A stretch of DNA of 64,000 nucleotides from Croceicoccus sediminis (GTDB lineage Bacteria; Pseudomonadota; Alphaproteobacteria; Sphingomonadales; Sphingomonadaceae): positions 248,001-312,000 of the forward strand of contig NZ_SUNC01000004.1 in assembly GCF_007570835.1 (NCBI RefSeq), written 5' to 3'. A program made the translations under genes and the position numbers. Under the pieces are notes generated by a model that saw only the letters and a program-made list of their open reading frames with translations, ran no database searches and had not been told where the DNA came from. Positions 28,475 to 37,301 of the stretch are shown here, one piece after another. Within the stretch, counting starts at the first letter, position 1. Each line of letters starts with the position of its first letter.

Positions 28475-28609
28475 GGGGCATGATATATGGGCTGCAAGGG
28501 TGAAGCGCCAGTGAACATGCCTGTTACGCCGCGCACAAAAGGTCACCTTACGAACAATATGCCTTGAATGAACGCTTGAACCCTGACGGAAGGGGGCTAA
28601 ATCGTCGCC

Positions 28610-29185
28610 ATGTTCATCGAAACCGAAACAACGCCCAATCCCGCAACGCTTAAATTCCTGCCCGGACGGCAGGTCATGCCCAGCGGCACGCGCGAATTCA
28701 CCAGTCCCGAGGCTGCGGAAATTTCGCCGCTGGCATCGGCCCTGTTCTCGCTTGGCGACGTGACCGGCGTGTTCTTCGGCAGCGACTTCGTATCGGTCAG
28801 CGTGGCACCCGGCGTGCAGTGGCCCGACCTCAAGCCGCAGGTTGTCGCCATCCTGCTCGACCACTTCGTATCGGGCGCGCCGCTGTTCGTCGGCGGCGAT
28901 GCGGGCGACATCGCGGTTCCGGCCGACGATGCCGACATGGGCGACGATCCGGCCGATGCCGACGTCGTGGCGCAGATCCGCGAACTGATCGAAACCCGCG
29001 TGCGCCCGGCGGTTGCCGGCGATGGCGGCGACATCATCTATCGCGGTTTTCGCGAAGGTGTGGTCTTCCTGACGATGCAGGGCGCCTGCGCGGGTTGCCC
29101 ATCCTCCACACAGACGCTGAAGCAGGGGATCGAGGGGCTGTTGAAGCACTATGTCCCCGAAGTGACCGAGGTTCGCGCCGCCTGA
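28610..29185 (+). CDS. Nfu/NfuA-type iron-sulfur cluster scaffold or carrier
   Basis: The 191-residue protein joins an N-terminal Nfu domain (MFIETETTPNPATLKFLPG) to a C-terminal NifU-type thioredoxin-like domain. That second domain holds AVAGDGGDI and the cluster-binding CAGC (Cys160, Cys163). It should carry [4Fe-4S] clusters to target enzymes such as MiaB and MutY, both encoded in this window. It is divergent from the M16 peptidase gene. tsaB follows after 39 bp on the same strand. Confidence 0.93.
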   Translation: MFIETETTPNPATLKFLPGRQVMPSGTREFTSPEAAEISPLASALFSLGDVTGVFFGSDFVSVSVAPGVQWPDLKPQVVAILLDHFVSGAPLFVGGDAGDIAVPADDADMGDDPADADVVAQIRELIETRVRPAVAGDGGDIIYRGFREGVVFLTMQGACAGCPSSTQTLKQGIEGLLKHYVPEVTEVRAA

Positions 29186-29224
29186 CGGCCTGACTTTCCA
29201 GACGACCGAGAGCCTGCTGACGAC

Positions 29225-29851
29225 ATGACCCGGACACTCGTGATCGACAGCGCCACCGATGCGTGTTCGGCCGCCCTGTTCGACGGCGGCGATTGCATTG
29301 CGGGCGAAATGCTCCTGCTGGGCCGTGGTCATGCCGAAAGGCTGGTCCCGATGATTGGCGCTCTACCCAATAAGGGACGTGCGGACCGCGTCGTCGTGGC
29401 GCTGGGACCGGGCAGTTTTACGGGTATCCGGGTGGGCCTCGCCGCGGCAAAGGCACTGGCGATCGCGTGGAAGGCCGAACTGCTGGGCTATCACACGCCC
29501 GCCCTCTTGGCCGCACAGGCGCAGGACCGGTTCGGCGCAGCCCCGGTCGCGGTGGCCAATACCGGCGGTCACGGCGAATGGTTCGTGCAGGAATTTGCCG
29601 CCGATGGCACGTGCGTAGCGCCCGTACGCTCGCTTCGTCCCGACGATGCCGCGGCCGGAATAAAGGCGGACATAGTCGTCGGCAGCCAGGCCGAGGCATT
29701 GGTCAGGCTGCGCGGCAGCGGCACCGCACATGCGATGCATTCAGATGCCCGCGCCTTTGCCGCACTTCGCCAGGACGCCCTGACTCGCGATGTGCGCCCC
29801 GCTTATGGCCGCGCGCCCGATGCCAAGCTGCCGGGCGGAAAAGCGCCATGA
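29225..29851 (+). CDS. tsaB: tRNA threonylcarbamoyladenosine biosynthesis protein TsaB
   Basis: TsaB is the ASKHA-fold partner of TsaD in making t6A37 of ANN-decoding tRNAs. The 208-residue protein has LVIDSATDACSAAL at the start, GRGHAERL, and the characteristic GPGSFTGIRVGLAAAKALA. Its stop overlaps the ATG of the next gene (ATGA), the common tsaB-rimI order. Confidence 0.93.
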   Translation: MTRTLVIDSATDACSAALFDGGDCIAGEMLLLGRGHAERLVPMIGALPNKGRADRVVVALGPGSFTGIRVGLAAAKALAIAWKAELLGYHTPALLAAQAQDRFGAAPVAVANTGGHGEWFVQEFAADGTCVAPVRSLRPDDAAAGIKADIVVGSQAEALVRLRGSGTAHAMHSDARAFAALRQDALTRDVRPAYGRAPDAKLPGGKAP

Positions 29852-30348
29852 AGCCGACCGGCCCCGAAATGGACGGCATGATGTCGGTGATGCTGTCCGC
29901 CTTCGACCCCGCCTTTGGCGAGGCCTGGAACGAGCGGCAGCTGGCCTCTGCCATGCTGGTTCCCGGAACGCGGTTCGCCATGATCGACGCACATGGCGTG
30001 ATCGGCCCGCCCTCGCCCTCTGTTCCGACCGCCGGTTTCTACCTTTCGCGACAGGTCGTGGACGAGGAAGAGCTGCTGCTTATCGCCGTCGATCCCGAAT
30101 ACCGGCGGCTGGGCCTTGCCTCCCGCCTGCTCGAGCATCTCCTTGCAAACGCTCCGGAAAGAGGGACGGTGCGCCTTTTCCTCGAAATGCGCGCCGATAA
30201 TCCGGCAGAAAAGTTCTATCAACGTTACGGCTTTGAACAAGTTGGGCTCAGGCGGGCATATTATCGCGGCGCGGACGGCCTGCTGCGTGATGCGAAGACG
30301 TTCTCTCGTCTATTGGATCAAGTATTCCAATTTCGCAGCGCACAATAA
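29848..30348 (+). CDS. rimI: RimI-like ribosomal-protein/GNAT N-acetyltransferase
   Basis: The 166-residue GNAT protein has the acetyl-CoA loop VDPEYRRLGLASRLLEHL and the RimI-like LFLEMRADNPAEKFYQRYGFEQVG. RimI acetylates the N-terminus of S18 (encoded at 15598 here) and, more broadly, other proteins. The start at 29848 overlaps the tsaB stop. A longer frame upstream runs through tsaB and is not used. Confidence 0.88.
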   Translation: MKPTGPEMDGMMSVMLSAFDPAFGEAWNERQLASAMLVPGTRFAMIDAHGVIGPPSPSVPTAGFYLSRQVVDEEELLLIAVDPEYRRLGLASRLLEHLLANAPERGTVRLFLEMRADNPAEKFYQRYGFEQVGLRRAYYRGADGLLRDAKTFSRLLDQVFQFRSAQ

Positions 30349-30427
30349 TCGAGACTATTGCAGACAAGCAGAACAACGCTTTGTCCGTATACAGTACACT
30401 CGTAATTGATGGCAAAATGATAAGGAC

Positions 30428-30456
30428 TTGTTGTTCTGCTATTGCGCGCATATAGC
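30428..30456 (+). promoter_or_regulatory. Sigma-70-like promoter of mucR
   Basis: TTGTTG at 30428-30433 and TATAGC at 30451-30456 are separated by 17 bp and lie about 85 bases before mucR. The DNA upstream (about 30345-30430) is clearly AT-richer than its surroundings, as expected for a MucR/Ros autoregulated promoter. Confidence 0.5.
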
Positions 30457-30540
30457 GTCCGTGGAGAAGGACACTCTCGCCCATCCCCCATCGCCGCCCG
30501 GCGAAACGGGTTTGTCGGCGATCTCATAAGGACATATTAA

Positions 30541-30978
30541 ATGGACAATTCCGCCCCGGACATGACGGAAACCCTGATTACGCTTACCTCGGACATCGTC
30601 GCAGCTCACGTCAGCAACAATCCCGTCGAAGTTTCCGAAGTACCCACTCTGATCACCAACATCTATACCGCGCTTGCCGGTCTCGGTTCGGAACCCGCCG
30701 AAGAAGAAACGCCGCCAGAACCGGCCGTTTCCATCCGCTCTTCGATAAAGCCCGACTACATCGTGTGTCTTGAAGACGGCAAGAAGCTGAAGATGCTGAA
30801 GCGTCACCTGATGACGCACTACAACATGACCCCGGACGAATATCGTGCGCGCTGGAACCTGCCCGCCGACTATCCGATGGTTGCGCCCAATTACGCTGAG
30901 AAGCGCCGCGAACTGGCCAAGAAGATCGGCCTCGGTCGCAAGCCGGGTCGCCGCAAGGCTCCTGCCAAGAAATCCTGA
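30541..30978 (+). CDS. mucR: MucR/Ros family transcriptional regulator
   Basis: The 145-residue protein has an acidic N-terminal half (oligomerisation region) and a C-terminal zinc-finger-like domain with CLEDGKKLKMLKRHLMTHYNMTPDEYR (given in pieces: Cys76, Asp79, His89, His93). A basic tail follows. The second zinc cysteine of Ros is replaced by aspartate, a variant found in several alphaproteobacterial MucR proteins. The family binds AT-rich DNA and controls cell cycle, motility and polysaccharide genes, usually repressing itself. AAGGA sits eight bases before the ATG. Confidence 0.93.
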   Translation: MDNSAPDMTETLITLTSDIVAAHVSNNPVEVSEVPTLITNIYTALAGLGSEPAEEETPPEPAVSIRSSIKPDYIVCLEDGKKLKMLKRHLMTHYNMTPDEYRARWNLPADYPMVAPNYAEKRRELAKKIGLGRKPGRRKAPAKKS

Positions 30979-31107
30979 GGGTTCGTTACCGTCAGGTATT
31001 AAGGGTCCGGGCGGTTGCGCTACGGCAGATCAACGGACTATGGTCTGCGCCTGAGCCAATCGCCCGCAATCCGCCAACCGGCGTAAATCGAAAGACATAA
31101 CCGACCG

Positions 31108-31527
31108 GTGCCCCAACGTATCGACATCGAAGCAATCTGTGCCGAACGCGGCCTGCGCATCACTGATCAGCGCCGCGTGATCGCACGCGTCCTGTCCGAC
31201 AGCGAAGACCATCCCGACGTGGAACTGGTCCATTCGCGTGCTGCTGAGATCGATCCGCGTATTTCTATCGCAACGGTCTATCGCACGGTCCGCCTTTTCG
31301 AAGAGGCGGGCATCCTCGACCGTCACGACTTCGGCGACGGCCGCGCCCGGTACGAAGCCGCGCCCGAGGCGCATCACGATCACCTGATCGATGTGGAAAC
31401 GGGCAAAGTCGTCGAATTCGTCGATCCCGAGCTTGAGGCACTGCAGCGGCAGATCGCCGAACGCCTCGGCTTCCGCCTCGTCGATCACCGGATGGAACTT
31501 TACGGCGTAAAGCTGGAACGGGACTGA
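31108..31527 (+). CDS. fur: Ferric uptake regulator, Fur
   Basis: The 139-residue Fur protein has a winged helix (RITDQRRVIARVL; TVYRTVRLFEEAGIL) and the metal site HHDHLID (His89, His90, His92). The structural CxxC of classical Fur is absent: the position reads DVETGKVVEF. This is usual for alphaproteobacterial Fur. It represses iron uptake genes with Fe2+. The start is GTG at 31108. plsC follows after four bases, and mucR precedes it by 129 bp. Confidence 0.93.
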   Translation: MPQRIDIEAICAERGLRITDQRRVIARVLSDSEDHPDVELVHSRAAEIDPRISIATVYRTVRLFEEAGILDRHDFGDGRARYEAAPEAHHDHLIDVETGKVVEFVDPELEALQRQIAERLGFRLVDHRMELYGVKLERD

Positions 31528-31531
31528 TCCC

Positions 31532-32251
31532 GTGCGCCGGCTGCGGATCGCGGTCCGTCTGATCGCGCTGATCGCCTGGCTTCTCCTGTGCATTCCCGCC
31601 TATATCCTGTCGCGCCTCGTCACGCGGCGGCGCATTGTTCCGCGCGCTTTTCTGGCCGGCGTTGCCCGCATCATGGGCGTTCGCATCGAAACGACCGGCA
31701 CCTTGCAGCCGCGCGCGATCCTGCTGGCCAATCACCTCAGCTGGCTCGACATTCCCATCATCGCGGCCTGCACGGGCAGCGCCTTTGTCGGGCATGACGG
31801 CATCGCGCAGAACAAGTTCCTGAAATGGCTGGCAGAGATGAACGATACCGTCTTCATCGCGCGCCACCGCCGCCAGACCGTGACGCAGCAGATCGAACAG
31901 GTCCGCATCGCGCTCGACGCCTCGCACGTCCTCACCCTCTTTCCCGAAGGGACGACCAGCGACGGCAAGGACCTCCTGCCGCTCAAAAGCTCGCTCCTGT
32001 CCGCGATCGACCCCGCGCCCAAAGGCGTCGCGGTTCAGCCGGTCTTTCTCGATTTCGGAACTGCGGCACCGGAAATAGCCTGGGTCGGCGATGAACTGGG
32101 TCTCGACAATTTCTTCAAGGTGCTGGGCCGCCCTGCCCCGCTTCCCGTCACCGTGCATTTCCTCGCGCCTTTGACGGGCGAGAGCCTTGCCGGGCGCAAG
32201 ACGATCGCCGCCGCGACACGCCATGCGCTGGAAAGCGCAATGGGCCGCTAG
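31532..32251 (+). CDS. plsC: 1-acyl-sn-glycerol-3-phosphate acyltransferase
   Basis: PlsC makes phosphatidic acid from lysophosphatidic acid at the inner membrane. The 239-residue protein has an N-terminal membrane helix (about residues 5-28), the catalytic NHLSWLD (His68, Asp73; HX4D) and FPEGTTSDG. The start is GTG at 31532. It lies between fur and miaB, a neighbourhood kept in many sphingomonads. Confidence 0.9.
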   Translation: MRRLRIAVRLIALIAWLLLCIPAYILSRLVTRRRIVPRAFLAGVARIMGVRIETTGTLQPRAILLANHLSWLDIPIIAACTGSAFVGHDGIAQNKFLKWLAEMNDTVFIARHRRQTVTQQIEQVRIALDASHVLTLFPEGTTSDGKDLLPLKSSLLSAIDPAPKGVAVQPVFLDFGTAAPEIAWVGDELGLDNFFKVLGRPAPLPVTVHFLAPLTGESLAGRKTIAAATRHALESAMGR

Positions 32252-32307
32252 ACGCTTCGGTCTGCGCCATCTTCAAATGCGCGGAGAAAGCGCGTAAGGG
32301 CGCGGCC

Positions 32308-33639
32308 ATGAACAAGGTAACCACCCCCAAGAGTTTCCGCGTAAAGAGCTTCGGCTGCCAGATGAACGTCTATGACGGCGAGCGCATGGCCGAACTGCTC
32401 GGCGCGCAGGGCATGGAAGCGGCAGGCGAAGGCGAAAACGCCGACCTGGTCGTGCTGAACACCTGCCATATCCGCGAAAAGGCGGCAGAGAAGGTCTATT
32501 CCGACATTGGCCGGATCGTGAAGGACTGGGATGACGACGACGGCTCCAGCCCGCTGATCGCGGTTGCCGGGTGCGTCGCCCAGGCAGAGGGCGAGGAGAT
32601 CATGAAGCGCGCCAAGGACGTGCGCATGGTCGTCGGCCCGCAGGCCTATCACCGCCTGCCCGAAATGATCGGCAGGGCCAGCGCGGGTGAGCGCGTGACC
32701 GACACCGACATGCCCGCAGAGGCGAAGTTCGGTGCGCTTCCCGCCCGGCGCAAGCGCGCGCCCAGCGCGTTCCTGACGGTGCAGGAAGGCTGCGACAAGT
32801 TCTGCACCTATTGCGTGGTGCCCTATACGCGCGGAGCCGAAATCTCGCGCCCCTACGGCGACCTGATCGACGAGGCGCAGAAGCTGGTCGAACAGGGCGC
32901 GCGCGAAATCACCCTGCTAGGCCAGAACGTCAACGCCTGGACCGGCGAGGATGCCAAGGGGCGCGCCATCGGCCTCGACGGGCTGATCCGCGAACTGGCG
33001 AAGCTGCCCGATCTGGCGCGCATCCGTTATACCACCAGCCATCCCAACGACATGACCGATGCCCTGATCGCGGCGCATGGCGAAGTGGAAAAGCTGATGC
33101 CCTACCTGCACTTGCCCGTGCAGGCCGGCAGCGATCCGATCCTTGCCGCGATGAACCGCAGCCACACGGCCGAAAGCTACATCCGCCTGATCGAACGCGT
33201 CCGCGAGGCGCGGCCCGACATTGCGATCAGCGGGGATTTCATCGTCGGCTTTCCGGGCGAAACCGATGCCGATTTCGAAGCGACGCTGCAGATGGTGGAT
33301 ACGATCCGCTATGCCGCGGCCTTCAGCTTCAAGTATTCGCCCCGCCCCGGCACCCCTGCCGCGACCATGGGCGACCAGATCGCGGGCGATGTGATGGATG
33401 AGCGGCTGCAGCGCCTTCAGGCCGCGATCACGCGCGATCAGCTGGCCTTCAACCAGGCCAGCGTCGGCAAGACCTGCCAGGTTCTCGTCGAACGCAAGGG
33501 CCGCCGCGAAGGGCAGTGGCTGGGCAAGACGCCCTGGCTGCAGTCTGCGCACTTTACCGGCGACTATGCCGTGGGCGACCTGGTCGATGTCGAACTGCTC
33601 GAAGCAGGGCCCAATTCGCTTTCGGCGCGCGTCTGCTGA
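32308..33639 (+). CDS. miaB: tRNA-2-methylthio-N6-dimethylallyladenosine synthase MiaB
   Basis: MiaB is a radical-SAM methylthiotransferase that modifies A37 of tRNAs. The 443-residue protein has the N-terminal UPF0004 domain with three cysteines (Cys17, Cys53, Cys89). The radical-SAM CDKFCTYC (Cys162, Cys166, Cys169) and a C-terminal TRAM domain follow. All six cluster ligands are present. It starts at MNKVTTPKSFRVKSFGCQMN. Confidence 0.96.
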   Translation: MNKVTTPKSFRVKSFGCQMNVYDGERMAELLGAQGMEAAGEGENADLVVLNTCHIREKAAEKVYSDIGRIVKDWDDDDGSSPLIAVAGCVAQAEGEEIMKRAKDVRMVVGPQAYHRLPEMIGRASAGERVTDTDMPAEAKFGALPARRKRAPSAFLTVQEGCDKFCTYCVVPYTRGAEISRPYGDLIDEAQKLVEQGAREITLLGQNVNAWTGEDAKGRAIGLDGLIRELAKLPDLARIRYTTSHPNDMTDALIAAHGEVEKLMPYLHLPVQAGSDPILAAMNRSHTAESYIRLIERVREARPDIAISGDFIVGFPGETDADFEATLQMVDTIRYAAAFSFKYSPRPGTPAATMGDQIAGDVMDERLQRLQAAITRDQLAFNQASVGKTCQVLVERKGRREGQWLGKTPWLQSAHFTGDYAVGDLVDVELLEAGPNSLSARVC

Positions 33640-33691
33640 TAAGGTTTATCCGTTTTGCACGGCGCTTCGGCTGTGCCATGATGCCGGCGCC

Positions 33692-34615
33692 ATGAAATCC
33701 AGCAAATATCTGAATTCAATCGCGATTGTCGCTGCCCTTTGCGTCGCGGCATGCGATTCAGGAGATGCCGGGACTACGGCGCCCCCGCCCGAACCGAAGA
33801 CGGCAGCGACGCCCAGCCCGGTTCCGGCAGCGCCAATGGGCGGCGGCGGCTTGCTGGCAGACGGCTTCGCCCCGATCGCTTTCGATCTTGCCGGAACAAG
33901 CTGGCTGGTCATCGCGATCGACGGCCAGACGCTGGGCGAACGTTATTCGGACCTTGCCACCGTCCATTTCACGCAGTCGATGCTGCATTGGCAGGCCTGC
34001 AACTATCACGAGGGCCTTTACGTCCCCACCCGGTCCAGCTTTGCCGCCGGACGTGCCGTGGCGACATTGGTGAACTGCCCGCAGGACACGCCCGATCCCG
34101 CCATGGCGCAAGTGCTGGGCGGGCGCCCGCTCATCGGCAGCAACAGCGAGGGCAAGATCCAGCTCGCGGTCGAAGGGCGCAGCCTGACCCTGTCGCAGAT
34201 CGACAGGCGCTACAACGAACCGCCCGCCCCGCCGCTGGAGGCAGGGCCGTTCCGGCTTATGACGGAAGATGGCGGCACGCATCCACCGGTCCTGTCCTTC
34301 AAGGGCGGCACGTTCTCCGTCTGGCTCGACTGTGCCGACGCTATCACCGGACAGGCGCAAGTGAGCGAAGGCCGGATGCGAACCAGCAAAGTCGTGCCCG
34401 CGCAATGCGAAACCCACCGCCCCACGACGCGCCGGACGTTGGAAACCTTCTTCAGGTCGTCCCCCGCCATTGCGCGCGGGCCGAACGGCGAACTCATGCT
34501 CAGTGACGGGGACATCATCATCCAGGGGCAACAGTGCTACCCGGACCCCAGCGGCTGCGACCATGTGAAGCGGACCGCGCAAGCCGGGCCGGACGGAGAT
34601 CTGGGCGGGGCATAG
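33692..34615 (+). CDS. META-like lipoprotein of unknown function between miaB and phoH
   Basis: The 307-residue protein has a lipoprotein signal peptide ending in VAAC (Cys21). A Pro/Ala-rich linker follows, then a globular part with LAGTSWLVIAIDG at the start and repeated elements HWQACNYHEG and CADAITG. LAGTSW... is the entry of META/HslJ-type domains, and two such units may be present. Several cysteines suggest disulfides. The family is exported and often heat- or antibiotic-stress related, but no precise role is known. The upstream frame to 33398 runs through miaB and is not used. Confidence 0.7.
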   Translation: MKSSKYLNSIAIVAALCVAACDSGDAGTTAPPPEPKTAATPSPVPAAPMGGGGLLADGFAPIAFDLAGTSWLVIAIDGQTLGERYSDLATVHFTQSMLHWQACNYHEGLYVPTRSSFAAGRAVATLVNCPQDTPDPAMAQVLGGRPLIGSNSEGKIQLAVEGRSLTLSQIDRRYNEPPAPPLEAGPFRLMTEDGGTHPPVLSFKGGTFSVWLDCADAITGQAQVSEGRMRTSKVVPAQCETHRPTTRRTLETFFRSSPAIARGPNGELMLSDGDIIIQGQQCYPDPSGCDHVKRTAQAGPDGDLGGA

Positions 34616-34731
34616 CGCGTCGCGGCACCTTGCCACCGGCCACCTGCGTCCTATCTTCGAAGGTATAGCCGAGTCGCCCCGGGCCGGTGCCCGACAGGCA
34701 GGAACGAAGGAGCATTCGTGGGGAACATCGT

Positions 34732-35790
34732 GTGAGCCGCAAGCAGGCGCGCGTACAGACTTCCGCCCCGGTGAGCAGCGCCCCGGCGGGCCTTCCCGGC
34801 AACCAGGCCCCGCAACGGGCCCGCACCGAAATGGAATTCGAAAACCCCGAGATTCTCGGGACGCTTTTCGGCCAGTTCGATGCCAACCTCGTCCAGATAG
34901 AGAACCGCCTCGGCGTCTATATCTCGGCCCGCGGCAACCGCATCCAGATCGAAGGATCGGAAGAAGCGGTGGCCCGCGCCCGCGAAGTGCTGTCCGGCAT
35001 GCACACCCGGCTGAAACAGGGTTTCGAGCTTGACCAGGGCGCAGTCGAATCGCTTATCGCGATGAGCAGCGAGCCTACGCTGGAAGGCATCATCACCGGT
35101 GACGACAAGCGTCCGCCGATCATGATCCGCACGCGCAAGAAGACGATTGTGCCGCGCTCCGCCGCGCAGATCGACTACATGCAGGCGCTGACCGGCAACG
35201 AGGTGATCTTCGCCCTTGGTCCTGCAGGCACGGGCAAGACCTACCTTGCCGTGGCGCAGGCCGTGGCCCAGCTCATCACCGGCAGCGTGCAGCGCCTGAT
35301 CCTGTCGCGCCCGGCGGTGGAGGCTGGTGAACGCATCGGCTTCCTGCCCGGCGACATGAAGGACAAGGTCGATCCCTACCTTCGTCCGCTTTACGATGCG
35401 CTTTACGACTGTCTGCCCGCAGAACAGGTCGAACGCCGCATCGCCAGCGGCGAGATCGAGATCGCGCCCATCGCCTTCATGCGCGGGCGTACGCTGGGCG
35501 ATGCTTTCGTCATCCTCGACGAAGCACAGAACACCACGGCGGCGCAGATGAAGATGTTCCTCACCCGTTTCGGCCAGAACAGCCGCATGGTGGTGTGCGG
35601 AGACCCGAACCAGGTCGATATTCCGGGCGGCGTCCATCATTCGGGCCTTGCCGATGCGGTCAGGCGGCTGGAAGGGATCGAAGGTATCGCGGTTTCGCGC
35701 TTTACCGCCGCCGACGTCGTGCGCCATCCGCTGGTCGGCCGGATCGTCGATGCCTACGAAGGCCCGAACGCGGAAAAACCGCCCTCCTGA
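34732..35790 (+). CDS. PhoH-family ATPase (PhoH-like)
   Basis: The 352-residue protein has a KH-like N-terminal region and a P-loop ATPase domain with GPAGTGKT (about residues 163-170) and VILDEAQN (Walker B). PhoH proteins bind ATP and are linked to RNA metabolism; in this gene order PhoH acts with YbeY. I prefer GTG at 34732 (MSRKQARVQ), which has GGGGA six bases before it. An upstream GTG at 34687 in the same frame is possible but lacks a good site. The stop shares a base with the ybeY start. Confidence 0.9.
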   Translation: MSRKQARVQTSAPVSSAPAGLPGNQAPQRARTEMEFENPEILGTLFGQFDANLVQIENRLGVYISARGNRIQIEGSEEAVARAREVLSGMHTRLKQGFELDQGAVESLIAMSSEPTLEGIITGDDKRPPIMIRTRKKTIVPRSAAQIDYMQALTGNEVIFALGPAGTGKTYLAVAQAVAQLITGSVQRLILSRPAVEAGERIGFLPGDMKDKVDPYLRPLYDALYDCLPAEQVERRIASGEIEIAPIAFMRGRTLGDAFVILDEAQNTTAAQMKMFLTRFGQNSRMVVCGDPNQVDIPGGVHHSGLADAVRRLEGIEGIAVSRFTAADVVRHPLVGRIVDAYEGPNAEKPPS

Positions 35791-36314
35791 TGCCACCTTT
35801 ATCGATGGCTGCGCCCGTACTGGAACTCGACATCGACCCCATATGGGGCGATTCGACCGATTGGGATGCCTTGTCCGCAGACGCGGCAGAGGCTGTCGCG
35901 GCCGAAGTGCCCGAACTTGCCCATTCCGAAATCCTAGTCAGCGTGGTCTATGCCGACGACGATGAGGTGCATCAACTCAACCGCCAATGGCGCGCAAAAG
36001 ACAAGCCTACCAATGTGTTGAGCTTCCCGATGCTCTCGCGAGAGGAGCTTTTGGCCGCCGCAAGCAACCCGGGCGCGCCCGTCATGCTGGGCGATATCAT
36101 TCTTGCCTACGGCATATGCTGCCGCGAAGCCGACGAGAAATCTGTTGCACTTGCGAAGCATGCGACCCATTTGCTTGTCCACGGGCTGCTTCATCTTGCC
36201 GGTTACGACCACGAGACGAGCACCGAGGACGCCGAGGCGATGGAAGCGATGGAAATTCGCATCCTTGCCCGCCTTGGCATCGCAGACCCCTACGGGGACC
36301 GCGACCCGGCTTGA
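35790..36314 (+). CDS. ybeY: Endoribonuclease YbeY
   Basis: YbeY is a zinc-dependent RNase involved in 16S rRNA 3'-end maturation and ribosome quality control. The 174-residue protein carries the metal site HGLLHLAGYDH (His131, His135, His141) and NVLSFP. ATG at 35790 overlaps the phoH stop (TGATG). An alternative start is ATG at 35805. corC follows after 36 bp. Confidence 0.94.
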   Translation: MPPLSMAAPVLELDIDPIWGDSTDWDALSADAAEAVAAEVPELAHSEILVSVVYADDDEVHQLNRQWRAKDKPTNVLSFPMLSREELLAAASNPGAPVMLGDIILAYGICCREADEKSVALAKHATHLLVHGLLHLAGYDHETSTEDAEAMEAMEIRILARLGIADPYGDRDPA

Positions 36315-36350
36315 AAAGCCCGCAGTTTGAAAGGATTACGAGGCCCGACA

Positions 36351-37301
36351 ATGTCGGACAGCGATAGATCAGAAGACGCTCGCAACCCGGAGCCTGACCG
36401 ACGGGGCGAAAAGCGATTCCTTTGGGACAAGATCCGCACCTTCTTCGACGGGCATGAGGGCGACCAGTCGCTGCGCGCCCAGATCGAGGAAGCCATCGAC
36501 GAACACGAGGAAGAGGAACAGCGCGACGGCCCGCAAGGCGGCGTCGGCGATCTTTCCTTGCTGGAGCGTCAGATGCTCCGCAACCTCCTGCATTTCAGCG
36601 AGCACGATGCCGACGACGTGGCGATCCCGCGCGGCGAGATCATCGCGATCGAACGCAGCGTCAGCTGGGACGAACTGGTCGCAACGTTTGCCGAACACGG
36701 CCATTCGCGCATTCCGGTCTATGCCGAATCGCTCGATCACGTGATCGGGATGATGCACATCAAGGACGTCTTCCCGTACCTTGCCGGGAAGAAAGACCCG
36801 CCCGCCGACTGGACCAAGCTGATGCGCCAGCCGCTCTACGTGCCGCAGGCGCGCGGCGCGCTGGACGTCCTGGCCGACATGCGCGCGCGCTGTGTGCACC
36901 TTGCCATCGTGGTCGACGAATATTCGGGCACCGACGGCATCATCACGATCGAGGACCTGGTCGAGGAAATCGTCGGCGAGATCGAGGACGAGCATGACGA
37001 CGCGCCGGTCCAGTTCCTGGTGCCGATCGACGACGGCATGTGGGACGCCGATGCCCGGACCGAGCTTGAGGAAGTCGCCCGCCGGGTCGACCCGCGCCTT
37101 GCCGAGGTCGAGGAATCGGTCGACACGCTGGGCGGGCTTGCCTTCGTGCTGGCCGAAAAGGTCCCTGTCGTGGGCGAAATCATGGACCACGACAGCGGCT
37201 GGAAGCTGGAAGTGATCGCGGGCAACGAACGCCACGTCGAACGCCTGCGCCTGCATCCGCCCACCCGCGCAGAGGAAGCGGCGGAGGAAGAAGCGGCCTG
37301 A
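36351..37301 (+). CDS. CorC/TlyC-type CBS-domain protein
   Basis: The 316-residue cytoplasmic protein has an acidic N-terminus, two CBS domains (the second with VVDEYSGTDGIITIEDL), and a C-terminal CorC/HlyC domain with DTLGGLAFVLAEKVP. It belongs to the CorC (magnesium/cobalt efflux accessory) or hemolysin-like group and has no membrane DUF21 part. I start at MSDSDRSED, with GAGG eight bases before. The stop shares a base with the start of the LysR gene. lnt, which often follows in this operon, is absent here. Confidence 0.88.
   Translation: MSDSDRSEDARNPEPDRRGEKRFLWDKIRTFFDGHEGDQSLRAQIEEAIDEHEEEEQRDGPQGGVGDLSLLERQMLRNLLHFSEHDADDVAIPRGEIIAIERSVSWDELVATFAEHGHSRIPVYAESLDHVIGMMHIKDVFPYLAGKKDPPADWTKLMRQPLYVPQARGALDVLADMRARCVHLAIVVDEYSGTDGIITIEDLVEEIVGEIEDEHDDAPVQFLVPIDDGMWDADARTELEEVARRVDPRLAEVEESVDTLGGLAFVLAEKVPVVGEIMDHDSGWKLEVIAGNERHVERLRLHPPTRAEEAAEEEAA

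Noticed and set aside
28475-29332. Upstream extension of the M16 peptidase
   Set aside because: Runs antisense through the Nfu gene; the signal peptide marks the true start.
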